A stretch of DNA of 64,000 nt, from the NCBI RefSeq assembly GCF_000185905.1, contig NC_014923.1, forward strand, positions 2,937,501 to 3,001,500, given 5' to 3'. The translations under genes were made by a program, and so were the position numbers. Below the pieces are notes generated by a model, which had not been told where the DNA came from, made no database searches, and worked only from the letters and a program-made list of their open reading frames with translations. Positions 1 through 7,556 of the stretch are shown in pieces. This stretch comes from Mesorhizobium ciceri biovar biserrulae WSM1271 (GTDB taxonomy: Bacteria; Pseudomonadota; Alphaproteobacteria; Rhizobiales; Rhizobiaceae). How positions within the stretch are numbered: the stretch's first letter is position 1; each line of letters opens with the position of its first letter.

Positions 1-66
1 GCTGGCAAAGGCTCCGCCGCTCGGCTTGTTCCAGGTCCATACTTTCGGCGGTGTGTAGTCGGTCAT
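1..66 (-). CDS. Glutathione S-transferase, YghU-like (N-terminal fragment)
   Basis: Only the first 22 codons lie in the window; the gene runs off the left edge. The reading frame starts MTDYTPPKVWTWNK and continues into a Gly-Gly-Ala-Phe stretch. This matches the very characteristic N-terminus of YghU/YfcG-type glutathione S-transferases, which act on organic hydroperoxides and disulfides in the cytoplasm. It is transcribed leftward from a promoter embedded in a palindrome at 106-147. The identification rests on the N-terminus alone. Confidence 0.6.
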   Translation of the reverse strand, partial: MTDYTPPKVWTWNKPSGGAFAS

Positions 67-105
67 TTCGTGGCCTCGTGTCGGGGAAGGATGGCAGGTC
101 GCCAT

Positions 106-147
106 TAACTAGGGCTGCGGATGTGTAAGTTCAACTTGCGTTGAACT
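106..147 (-). promoter_or_regulatory. Promoter and palindromic operator of the GST gene
   Basis: On the minus strand a -35 element TTGAAC (129-134) is followed by exactly 17 bases and a -10-like TAGTTA (106-111). The -35 lies inside a perfect inverted repeat, AGTTCAA-6 nt-TTGAACT at 128-147. A protein bound there would block RNA polymerase, so this looks like a repressor-controlled promoter for the leftward gene. The regulator is not identifiable. Confidence 0.5.
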
Positions 148-259
148 ATTATCGATGCCCGCAGTGCCAACATCGGCAATTGGGCTTCCTTACCCTTGCG
201 CCTTCTCCTGCGTGGCATACCTATAGAAGATGTCGCCAAAGCCCACCCAGGACAAAAGC

Positions 260-1165
260 ATGACCATCAATCCCAATCCGCGCTCGGTCGTTGCCGTGCG
301 GGCCACTGTTCCCGAAGATGCCTTTACGGCCGGGGCGCTCGGCACGCTCAGGGAAGGCAGCGGCGTCGTCATTCGCAATGACGGGCTGGTGCTGACCATC
401 GGCTATCTCATCACCGAAGCGGAAGAGGTCTGGCTGACCAGCCATGACGGCCGCGTCATCCCCGCGCACGCGCTGGCCTACGACCAGGAATCGGGCTTCG
501 GCCTGGTGCAGGCGCTGGCGCCGCTCGGCCTGCCGGCGGTGGCGCTGGGCGATGCCGGCAAGGCCAGGATCGGCGACGCCGTGGTGCTGGCCGACGGCAT
601 CGGCCAGTCGGTGCAGGCCAGGATCGTCACCAAGCAGGAATTCGCTGGCTATTGGGAGTATCTGCTCGACGAGGCGATCTTCATTGCGCCGGCGCACCCG
701 TCCTGGGGCGGTGCCGGGCTGTTCGGCGCCGATGGCTCGCTGCTCGGCATCGGTTCGCTGCGCCTGCAGATGAGCCGCAATGGCGAGGTCGCCGATATCA
801 ACATGGTGGTGCCGATCGATCTGTTGCCGCCCATACTCGACGATCTCCTGACGCGCGGCCAGGTGGCCAAGCCGCCGCGTCCATGGCTCGGCGCCCTGTC
901 GGCCGAAAGCGATGGCAGAGTGGTGGTGATGAGCGTGACCGAAGGCGGTCCGGCGGCCAAGGCTGGCCTGCGCCAGGGCGACATCATCTCGGACATCCGC
1001 GACGGCGCGGTCGATGGACTCGCCGATTTCTATCGCAAGCTGTGGGAGAGCGGCTCGGCCGGTGCCGAGATTCCGATGCGGGTGCTGCGCGACGGCCGCG
1101 AAACCTGGCTGCGCGTCAAGTCCGCCGACCGCGGCAGTTTTCTGAAGAAGCCGCAGCTGCAATAG
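260..1165 (+). CDS. HtrA-like PDZ protein with degenerate protease triad
   Basis: A 301-residue protein with the DegP/HtrA layout: a trypsin-like fold (about residues 25-195) and a PDZ domain (about 205-290, with GPAAKAGLRQGD). Alignment by eye to DegP shows all three catalytic positions replaced: the His of TNxHV is Tyr49 (LTIGYL), the Asp of SDIAL is Gly79 (SGFGLV) and the Ser of GNSGG is Trp149 (PSWGGA). It should be proteolytically dead and may serve as a PDZ scaffold or chaperone. There is no signal peptide, so it is probably cytoplasmic. I chose ATG 260 because AGGA lies 7 nt upstream; an in-frame ATG at 230 is possible. A LysR gene follows after 15 nt. Confidence 0.7.
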   Translation: MTINPNPRSVVAVRATVPEDAFTAGALGTLREGSGVVIRNDGLVLTIGYLITEAEEVWLTSHDGRVIPAHALAYDQESGFGLVQALAPLGLPAVALGDAGKARIGDAVVLADGIGQSVQARIVTKQEFAGYWEYLLDEAIFIAPAHPSWGGAGLFGADGSLLGIGSLRLQMSRNGEVADINMVVPIDLLPPILDDLLTRGQVAKPPRPWLGALSAESDGRVVVMSVTEGGPAAKAGLRQGDIISDIRDGAVDGLADFYRKLWESGSAGAEIPMRVLRDGRETWLRVKSADRGSFLKKPQLQ

Positions 1166-1180
1166 CGCGTCAGCCACGCG

Positions 1181-2155
1181 ATGCATCCAAGACTGCTCAA
1201 AACCTTCCTTGCGGTGGCGCGGAGCCGCAACATCACGCGCGCCGCAGAAGTGGTCCACCTCGCGCAATCGAGCGTCAGCGACCAGATCCTGGCGCTTGAG
1301 GCCGAGCTTGGTGCTGCCCTGTTCACGCGCTCGAAAATGGGCCTCGAGCTGACGCCGGCAGGCCTAGCGCTGCAGCCGATCGCCGAGGATTTGTTGCGGC
1401 TCGACGGCGAGGCGCGCGCGGCCGTGCAGGCAGCGGCAGGTTCGACAAGCGGGCACCTGAACATCGGCGCGCTGGAGACGATCGCGTCGGCCAGGCTGGC
1501 GCCTTGGCTGCCCGGGTTCCAGGCCGGCCATCCCGACATCACCGTGCGGATGAAGGTGGCGGGCAGCGGCGCGCTGCTGCGCCAATTGGAGGATGGCGAC
1601 ATCGATGTCGCGTTCTGCTTCGACCGCCGTGATTTCGCGAAGGGCGCGTCGGATAAACACTTCGCCAGGCGCACGATAGCAGCCGAACCGCTGGTGCTGG
1701 TCGCGGCTCCGGGGCAGGGCAGCGTGCCAGGCGACCTTGCCGCGCTTGGCGGACTGCAGTTCGTGGCAACGGAGCCCGGATGTATCTACCGACACATGTT
1801 CGACACGGCCTTTGCCGAGGCGGGCGCTGCCGCACCCAGACTTGCCAACGAGGTCGGCAGCATCGGCGCCATTGCGCGGCTGGTGGCGGCCGGCGCGGGG
1901 CTCGCCCTCGTTCCACGCCTGGCCGTCACGGATGCGCTGGCACGCGGCGACATTGTCGAAATGCGATGGCCCGGCCAGATGCGGACAGCGCCGCTGGTGA
2001 TGATCTGGCGCCGCCGGCGCGTCCAGCTGCCGGCGCTTAAGCAATTGCTCACTGCCGCGCGCGACACGCTGCTGCCGGCCCTGCAGCCCGCCAAGGCTGG
2101 TTCAGGACTTGAATCGTCGAACCGCTCCAAGGCCTTGTTTGCAAACAACTCCTGA
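1181..2155 (+). CDS. LysR-family transcriptional regulator
   Basis: A 324-residue protein with an N-terminal winged helix-turn-helix (about residues 1-60, LKTFLAVARSRNITRAAE) and a periplasmic-binding-protein-like effector domain (about 90-300). LysR proteins bind a small coinducer and activate or repress nearby, often divergent, promoters. It starts 15 nt after the HtrA-like gene on the same strand and converges with the SDR gene at 2172, so its target is not obvious from position. No convincing Shine-Dalgarno precedes ATG 1181, which suggests reinitiation after the upstream gene. Confidence 0.85.
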   Translation: MHPRLLKTFLAVARSRNITRAAEVVHLAQSSVSDQILALEAELGAALFTRSKMGLELTPAGLALQPIAEDLLRLDGEARAAVQAAAGSTSGHLNIGALETIASARLAPWLPGFQAGHPDITVRMKVAGSGALLRQLEDGDIDVAFCFDRRDFAKGASDKHFARRTIAAEPLVLVAAPGQGSVPGDLAALGGLQFVATEPGCIYRHMFDTAFAEAGAAAPRLANEVGSIGAIARLVAAGAGLALVPRLAVTDALARGDIVEMRWPGQMRTAPLVMIWRRRRVQLPALKQLLTAARDTLLPALQPAKAGSGLESSNRSKALFANNS

Positions 2156-2171
2156 CGGAAGCAGCGGCGGT

Positions 2172-2900
2172 TCAGATCAGGCGGTGGCCGCCCTCGACAT
2201 GCAGCGTCGTTCCCGTGGTAAAGCCATTGCCGATCAGGAAGGCGATGGCGTCGGCGATATCATCGGGTTGGCCAATCCGCCCGACCGGCAGCCGCTTGGC
2301 CATCGCGGCTAACGTCTCGTCCTTCCTGTCGCCGGCCACTTGCGCCCAGATCGTGGTGTCGACCCAGCCGGGTGACACGGCATTGACGCGGATCGGCGCC
2401 AACTCGACCGCCAGCGCCCGCACGAGGCCTTCGAGCGCTGCGTTGACAGCAGCAACGACGGAGCCGCGTGCGGCTGGGCGATAGGCGGCGATACCGGAGA
2501 CGAAGGTCATGGAGCCGGATACTGCCAGCCGCGGCGCACCGTGCTTGGCGAGCAGCAGCGGGCCATACAGCTTGCTCTCCACCACCTTTTGCGCCGCCAT
2601 CAGGTCAAGCTCCGGCAGCCGCCGGTAGGCGCCTTCGATGTCGGCTGCGGTGCAGACGATGTGGTCGAGTCCGCCAATCGCTGCGAACAGCGCCGAGACC
2701 TGGTCTTCGCGCGCGATGTCGACGACGGCCGTCTCCAGCCCGGCGGGATTGCCGAGCGCCTCGCGCGCCTGCCGCAGCCGGTCTTGGCCGCGCCCGGCGA
2801 TGACAACCGCCGCACCGGCCTCCACGCAGTGCCGGGCCAGCGCCAGACCCATGCCGGAGCCGCCGCCGACGATCAGGATTTTCTGTTTCGAAATGCTCAT
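2172..2900 (-). CDS. SDR-family protein lacking the YxxxK catalytic motif
   Basis: A 242-residue Rossmann protein of the short-chain dehydrogenase/reductase superfamily. The cofactor loop GGGSGMGLALA is at about residues 12-22, and the C-terminal GQPDDIADAIAFL and GTTLHVEGG are typical. Where classical SDRs have Tyr-x-x-x-Lys before AALEGL, this protein has V-A-A-V-N, so both catalytic residues are missing. It belongs to an atypical SDR branch, and its reaction, if any, cannot be deduced. It lies downstream of the MarR gene on the same strand, 129 nt apart. Confidence 0.75.
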   Translation of the reverse strand: MSISKQKILIVGGGSGMGLALARHCVEAGAAVVIAGRGQDRLRQAREALGNPAGLETAVVDIAREDQVSALFAAIGGLDHIVCTAADIEGAYRRLPELDLMAAQKVVESKLYGPLLLAKHGAPRLAVSGSMTFVSGIAAYRPAARGSVVAAVNAALEGLVRALAVELAPIRVNAVSPGWVDTTIWAQVAGDRKDETLAAMAKRLPVGRIGQPDDIADAIAFLIGNGFTTGTTLHVEGGHRLI

Positions 2901-3029
2901 TTCGCTCTGCCTTTGCTTGGATGGACAAGGGCAGGAATTGGCAGTTCGGCGCGACAGAAGGAAACGGAAGAAACCGATAGTGCCATCGGAAAGGCCGATG
3001 GAGCAGGGCGGACGAGCGCCGTCTCTGGC

Positions 3030-3491
3030 TCAGCGCACCAGCGGACTTTCCCAGACGACAAACAGCAGAGCTTTCAGCTGGGCAAAGCGCTCCTGCCCAA
3101 GTTCGGTGCGCCATTCCTCCTCGATGTCGTGCAGGATATCGACCATTTTCCAGAACGCGGCATGACCGCGTTCGGTGGACCGCACCACGCGCGCACCGCC
3201 ATCGCCGGGAATGTCGGAGCGGACGAGGTAGCCGTACCCTTCGAGACTGCTGAGCAGCTGGTTGATGGCCTGTTTGCTCATGCCGGCACGCTCGGCGATG
3301 GTCCCGGGCCGCGCGCCGTCCGGTCCGGGAAACTGCAACACCGCCATATGCGGCAGGCGCAATTCGTCGAAACCGGCGGCGTTGAGCTCCCTGATCAGCC
3401 GCCGCTGGATCGCTTGTGCCGGCACGCGCAGCAGGGCGCCGATCAGCAGGTTCTCGGTCTTGGTCTGTAGAACTTCCGTTGAGGTGGGCAT
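3030..3491 (-). CDS. MarR-family transcriptional regulator
   Basis: A 153-residue winged-helix protein with the MarR pattern LRLPHMAVLQF, ERAGMSKQAINQLLSSLEGYGYLVR and a basic wing (about residues 40-110). It is divergent from a cupin gene with 65 nt between the two starts. That gap carries two 15-bp palindromes suited to a MarR dimer, so autoregulation together with control of the cupin gene is likely. The ligand is unknown. Confidence 0.85.
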   Translation of the reverse strand: MPTSTEVLQTKTENLLIGALLRVPAQAIQRRLIRELNAAGFDELRLPHMAVLQFPGPDGARPGTIAERAGMSKQAINQLLSSLEGYGYLVRSDIPGDGGARVVRSTERGHAAFWKMVDILHDIEEEWRTELGQERFAQLKALLFVVWESPLVR

Positions 3492-3501
3492 TGACGATCC
3501 G

Positions 3502-3540
3502 GTAAATTGAGTTTACTGATAGCGAGTAAATGTAATTTAC
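3502..3540. promoter_or_regulatory. Twin MarR-type operators between MarR and cupin genes
   Basis: Two palindromes share the arms GTAAA/TTTAC: GTAAATTGAGTTTAC (3502-3516) and GTAAATGTAATTTAC (3526-3540), with centres 24 bp apart. The outermost bases of the pair (GGTAAATT at 3501 and AATTTACC ending at 3541) are also inverted repeats. On the plus strand TTGAGT (3507-3512), an 18-nt spacer and TGTAAT (3531-3536) form a plausible promoter for the cupin gene, and operator 2 covers its -10. Confidence 0.65.
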
Positions 3541-3556
3541 CGGAGGGCTTTGCGCA

Positions 3557-4030
3557 ATGTCGGTCATGAATCTTCAGGTCAATCCAGCCAATGAGACCAT
3601 CGGCGACAAGGGGCTGTCGATTCGCTTCCTGGTGACGGGCGACAGTTCGAACGGCAGCATCGCCGCCTTTGAGTTGAGGGTTGCCAGCGGACTGCGCCTG
3701 CTGGCGCCGGCGCACAGCCATGATCACTACGAAGAGACGATCTACGGCATTGAAGGGGTGCTGACCTGGACCGTCGACGGCAAGCCGATCGAGGTTGGAC
3801 CGGGAGAAGCGCTGTGCATCCCGCGTGGCGCAGTCCATCGCTTCGACAACAATGGCAGCGCGGATGCGAAAGCGCTGTGCGTCGTCACACCGGCGGCGAT
3901 CGGTCCGGACTATTTCCGCGAGATATTCGCCATGTTCCACGCCGCCGCCGGCGGTCCGCCGGACAAGACTGGGATGATGGATATCATGCGCCGCCACGGG
4001 CTGACGCCGGCAGCGCCGCCGCCAAGCTGA
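3557..4030 (+). CDS. Cupin-domain protein
   Basis: A 157-residue single-domain cupin. Motif 1 is visible as APAHSHDHYEETIYGIEGVL (about residues 55-74; His and Glu metal ligands). Motif 2 is PGEALCIPRGAVHRFDN (about 89-105). Such proteins bind a divalent metal and are small dioxygenases, isomerases or sensors. A strong Shine-Dalgarno, GGAGG at 3543-3547, sits 9 nt before ATG 3557. It is divergent from, and probably controlled by, the MarR gene. Confidence 0.8.
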   Translation: MSVMNLQVNPANETIGDKGLSIRFLVTGDSSNGSIAAFELRVASGLRLLAPAHSHDHYEETIYGIEGVLTWTVDGKPIEVGPGEALCIPRGAVHRFDNNGSADAKALCVVTPAAIGPDYFREIFAMFHAAAGGPPDKTGMMDIMRRHGLTPAAPPPS

Positions 4031-4051
4031 AGTCGGTCGAAGAGGCGCCGG

Positions 4052-4663
4052 TCACGCGCCGCAAGCGCTGAAGGTGGTGCCGGGGTTCCAGTCCTTGAAG
4101 GCGATGGTCTGGCCTTCGACCGAGACGGTCCTGTGCTTGGTGCTGCCGTCCGGCTGCTTTTCGCTGCTGGTGCCTTTGCCGGTCAGCACATTGTACGCGC
4201 AGGCGCTTTCGGCATTCTCCTTCAAATAGTCATAGTGGTCATAGGCGAAGCCGGCGACGATGAAGGCATCATTGCGCCAGGCGATGGTCAGCGTCATGTC
4301 GGTCCGTTCGCTGCCGATCTCCATCGCTGGCAGGTAGAATTTGATCGAGCCGTTGGGCAGCATCGTCAGTTCCGGCTCGGTGTCGGAGTTCTCGTAGCCC
4401 GCCCGCTCGTAGCCGTTCCATTCCCCTTGGATCTGCTCGTGCACGATCTCGACGGGTTTGAGGTAATTGTGCTCCTTGTCCCTGAGGAAGAAGTGGACGT
4501 CCATCGGATGGCCGGGTTCGGTCTCCACCACCATGGCAAGATCGACGGCGCCGTCGCCATTGAAATCGCCAGTCACAGCCGTGATGATCTTCCGGGTTTC
4601 GATCGGCTCGGCGAGGGTGGCCGTGGGGAGAAACAACACAAAGGCGAGCAACAGAGATTTCAT
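4052..4663 (-). CDS. Secreted protein with an EF-hand/FG-GAP-like Asp loop
   Basis: A 203-residue exported protein of unknown function. The N-terminus, MKSLLLAFVLFLPTATLA, is a clear signal peptide. I chose ATG 4663 for this reason and because GGGGGA lies upstream; the open frame extends further upstream to 4708. Just after the cleavage site is GDFNGDGAVDLAMVVE, an Asp-rich loop of the kind seen in calcium-binding EF-hand or FG-GAP repeats. It converges with the cupin gene. Confidence 0.6.
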   Translation of the reverse strand: MKSLLLAFVLFLPTATLAEPIETRKIITAVTGDFNGDGAVDLAMVVETEPGHPMDVHFFLRDKEHNYLKPVEIVHEQIQGEWNGYERAGYENSDTEPELTMLPNGSIKFYLPAMEIGSERTDMTLTIAWRNDAFIVAGFAYDHYDYLKENAESACAYNVLTGKGTSSEKQPDGSTKHRTVSVEGQTIAFKDWNPGTTFSACGA

Positions 4664-4927
4664 GGCGTATTCCCCCGGGAGCGAGACGGCGTGCCCGAGC
4701 ACGAGCATGGCAGGTATTCCGGGACTTTCTACAGTGGGGTGGGAAGAAAAATGTTCGGGCCGACGGGCGCGAAGGAACGCCGTCCGCGCCTGCCAAGTCT
4801 GCTGCCGGAAACTGACAGCAATTCATGCCACGATGCTGGCCAATGACGATGGGCATGATGCCGGAGGCAGGACGACAGTGAGAGCGATGACGCGAGCGGC
4901 AACAGCATCGAACGGGCAGGCCGACTG

Positions 4928-5527
4928 ATGGCGCCGATCAAGGTCGATCCCGCCAAGGTCCACGAATTCGCGGATCCTGCCGGCTTCTACGCCTGGCTGA
5001 GCAAGCACCACGCCACGGAAGCCGAAGTCTGGATCAAGATGCACAAGGTGGGGTCCGGATTGAAATCGATCACCCCCAAGCAAGCCATCGACGTGGTGCT
5101 GTGCTTCGGCTGGATCGATGCGGTGCGCAAAGGGTTGGACGACAAGAGCTTCCTGCAGCGCTACACGCCGCGCGGCAGGAAGAGCATCTGGAGCCTGATC
5201 AACATCGACAATGTGGCGCGGCTGGTCGAGGAGGGCCGCATGACCGAGCATGGGCTCAAACAGGTCGAAGCGGCGAAGGCGGACGGGCGCTGGGCGCGCG
5301 CCTATGGCAGCGGCAAGGAGATGAAAATTCCCGATGATTTGCAAGCGGCCATAGACGCCGAACCCACTGCGAAGGCGATGTTGGCAAAGCTCAGCGCGCA
5401 AAACCGCTTCGCGCTCGCCTTCCGCATTCACAACATGAAGACGGAGGCCGGGCGCAAGAGGAAGATCGAAGCGTTTGTGGCAATGCTGAAGCGCGGTGAG
5501 ACGATCCATCCGCAAGGCAGGAAGTGA
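4928..5527 (+). CDS. YdeI/OmdA-family protein
   Basis: A 199-residue protein. It has the family signature FYAWLSKHHATEAEVWIKMHK, followed by KQAIDVVLCFGWIDAVRKGLDD and FLQRYTPRGRKSIWS (residues 15-90). A basic C-terminal helix ends in KRKIEAFVAMLKRGE. The YdeI/OmpD-associated family was named after a Salmonella polymyxin-resistance factor; the biochemical role is not settled. It stands alone with no obvious operon partner. Confidence 0.8.
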   Translation: MAPIKVDPAKVHEFADPAGFYAWLSKHHATEAEVWIKMHKVGSGLKSITPKQAIDVVLCFGWIDAVRKGLDDKSFLQRYTPRGRKSIWSLINIDNVARLVEEGRMTEHGLKQVEAAKADGRWARAYGSGKEMKIPDDLQAAIDAEPTAKAMLAKLSAQNRFALAFRIHNMKTEAGRKRKIEAFVAMLKRGETIHPQGRK

Positions 5528-5768
5528 GGTTTGGCGCGAGTTCGTCTTCGGCGCCACAAGCCTGTCCTCAAGGGATCCCTCGTTGCGCGAAGCGCTTCAG
5601 GATTTGAATCGCGAAATTGTTCCAACTGCTTGTTTTCGCGCAATTCGGGGTCGGCGTGGCGCGGCCGCTTCAGCAACGACATCGCTGGTGGACGGAGGAG
5701 GGCACGGCGGCTACCCTTCGAAAGCCGCGACGATCGAGCGGCGGACCGGTCGCTGGGAGTCGTTGCCG

Positions 5769-6902
5769 TTGAGAAGAGTTGCTTCGTGGACGATGGCGCT
5801 GGGTCTCATTGTCATCGTCGCGTGTGTGGGAGCCGGGGTCACGCTTGCCCAGACTTCGCCCGATCAGACTTCTCCCGACCTGGCTTCCCCCTCGGCCTCG
5901 CCGGCAAAAGAGATCTCGGTCGGGATAAAACAGGCGCCGCCTTTTGCGTTCAAGCTGCAGGACGGCAGCTGGTCGGGATTGAGCATCGACCTCTGGCAGA
6001 AAATGGCCGGGCGGCTCAACCTGCGCTTCCACTATGTCGAAGTGCCTGCCGTGCAGGACCAGATCGATGGCGTCGTCAGCGGCAGATTCGATGCGGCGAT
6101 GGCCGCGATCACGGTCACGGCCGACCGCGAAAAGGCCGTCGACTTCACGCAGCCCTTCTTCACGACCGGGCTCGGCATCGCGACGCCGCTCAACAACCAG
6201 CCGTCATGGCGGCCGGTGCTGCATGCCCTGACGTCGTTCGGCTTCCTGCAGGCGGTTCTGGCGCTGGTCATCATATCGGTGGTGGTCGGCGTCCTCATCT
6301 GGATGTTCGAACGCCGGCACAATGACGATTTCGGCGGCGGCGTCGCCAAGGGACTGTTTTCCAGCATGTGGTGGTCGACCATCGCCGCGACGCAGGCCAG
6401 CACCGGTGATTTCGGCCCGCGAACCGTGCCGGGGCGCGTGCTGGCCGCGCTCTGGATGATGGGATCGATCATCGCGATCGCGGTGTTCACCGCAGGTGTC
6501 ACATCGGTGCTGACGGTGACGCAGATGGAAGGCATGGTGCAGGGCGAAAGCGATCTCGCCGCGGTCAGGGTCGGCGCGGTGCAGAGCTCGTCGACGGCGT
6601 CCTATCTGGATTCGACCCAGATCCGTCATCAGGACTTTGCCTCGATCCAGCAAGGCCTCAACGCGCTTCGCGCCGGCAAGATCGACGCGCTGGTGCACGA
6701 CAAGCCGCTGCTTGGCTGGCTGGTCGGGCAGAATTACGCGACAAGCCTGCAGGTTCTCGATGCGACGTTCGACCAGCAGCAATATGCCATTGCGCTGCCG
6801 CTCGGCAGCCCGTTGCGCAAGTCTCTCGATGTCGCCCTCCTGCAGACCATCGAAAGCGATTGGTGGAAGCAGGCCGTCTTCCAGTATCTGGGCGAGAAGT
6901 AG
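5769..6902 (+). CDS. Prokaryotic ionotropic glutamate-receptor-like channel (GluR0 type)
   Basis: A 377-residue protein with the order signal peptide (1-28), ligand-binding lobe S1 (about 48-150), membrane helix (157-180), pore loop (196-214), membrane helix (223-250) and lobe S2 (about 262-365). This is a periplasmic amino-acid-binding fold with a two-helix pore inserted, as in GluR0. Ligand residues are visible: Arg120 in TADRE and Asp311 in VHDKPLL, which bind amino-acid carboxyl and amino groups in this fold. The pore aligns without gaps to KcsA from WWS to GR, but the filter TTVGYGD is TQASTGD (208-214). FTAGVTSVLTV matches the receptor M3 motif. TTG 5769 has GGGAG 9 nt upstream and gives a proper signal peptide; ATG 5793 is the alternative. 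Confidence 0.75.
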   Translation: MRRVASWTMALGLIVIVACVGAGVTLAQTSPDQTSPDLASPSASPAKEISVGIKQAPPFAFKLQDGSWSGLSIDLWQKMAGRLNLRFHYVEVPAVQDQIDGVVSGRFDAAMAAITVTADREKAVDFTQPFFTTGLGIATPLNNQPSWRPVLHALTSFGFLQAVLALVIISVVVGVLIWMFERRHNDDFGGGVAKGLFSSMWWSTIAATQASTGDFGPRTVPGRVLAALWMMGSIIAIAVFTAGVTSVLTVTQMEGMVQGESDLAAVRVGAVQSSSTASYLDSTQIRHQDFASIQQGLNALRAGKIDALVHDKPLLGWLVGQNYATSLQVLDATFDQQQYAIALPLGSPLRKSLDVALLQTIESDWWKQAVFQYLGEK

Positions 6903-6993
6903 CCGGCAGCAATTTCAGCGGTGCTATGCGCTGGAAGAACCGCCGTCGCTATCCGAGAGTGGCGGCCTGTCTTTCAGGGATGGATGGTTGCTG

Positions 6994-7299
6994 TCACTGG
7001 TCCAGGTCGACCGGTGTCACGCCAAGAAGTTTCAGGGCATTGGCATAGGTCCGGATGCCTTGCGCCTGCTTGCGCTCGGCACAGAACCGGTTCGCCTTGT
7101 CCTGGAGTGCCGTTGCCTCGGCGATCTGGCTCGCGCTGGCACCGGGTTTGGCTTTGGTCTGGATGGCTCCGTCGAGTTGAAGACCGAGCCGGCTGCAATA
7201 TTCGCTCCGGGTGACCGCCGCATCCGACTGTGCGACCGCAAGCACGGCGAGCGAAATGCCTGTCAGGGCACCCATCCATCCGGTCGAACGTCGTTGCAT
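6994..7299 (-). CDS. Small exported protein of unknown function
   Basis: A 101-residue protein with a signal peptide (residues 1-28, ending near SDAAV). A short mature part contains two cysteines (EYCSRL and RFCAERK) that could form a disulfide, and an alanine- and lysine-rich helix between them. No family is recognised. Its upstream region contains one copy of a 55-bp block that recurs in front of the Pls-like synthetase gene (7368-7422 and 34237-34291). Confidence 0.5.
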   Translation of the reverse strand: MQRRSTGWMGALTGISLAVLAVAQSDAAVTRSEYCSRLGLQLDGAIQTKAKPGASASQIAEATALQDKANRFCAERKQAQGIRTYANALKLLGVTPVDLDQ

Positions 7300-7367
7300 G
7301 TTTCGGGACCATTTCTTCGCGTTGTGCCGCAGGCCGCGTGACCGCCGCGAGGGTGGTTATGACAGGC

Positions 7368-7422
7368 GATGTTTTCGCGAGTTTTTCCCGGATGTTGAAT
7401 CTTGTTTCTGGAGTGTGTCTGG
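7368..7422 (-). repeat. 55-bp conserved upstream block, copy A
   Basis: This block matches 34237-34291 at 45 of 55 positions without gaps. Shared cores on the plus strand are TTTTCG, TTTTTCC, TGTTGAAT, TTGTTTCTG and TGTGTCTGG. In both places it lies upstream of a minus-strand gene: 69-123 nt before the start at 7299 here. It may be a promoter or leader element or a dispersed repeat. Confidence 0.55.
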
Positions 7423-7436
7423 CGGTGAAGCTGCCA

Positions 7437-7458
7437 ATCTCCCCCACGAGGGGGAGAT
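7437..7458. repeat. Short palindrome of the rhizobial intergenic repeat family
   Basis: A perfect hairpin: ATCTCCCCC, a 4-nt loop ACGA, then GGGGGAGAT. With the preceding GCCA it is almost the same as the hairpins in the 43761-43919 element, so this is a solo copy of the same repeat family, located ahead of the ABC-F gene. Confidence 0.6.
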
Positions 7459-7556
7459 CGGCGGTGTGCGGCGCTTGCGCCTCTTCCTTTGCGGCTATCC
7501 TTCGCGTAAGGCGCCGGGCAAATCGTTTCACGCAAGCAAAATTCCCCGGACACCGC

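Noticed and set aside
2988..3006. CCATCGG...CCGATGG hairpin between the MarR and SDR genes
   Set aside because: No T-run on either strand; too weak to call a terminator.
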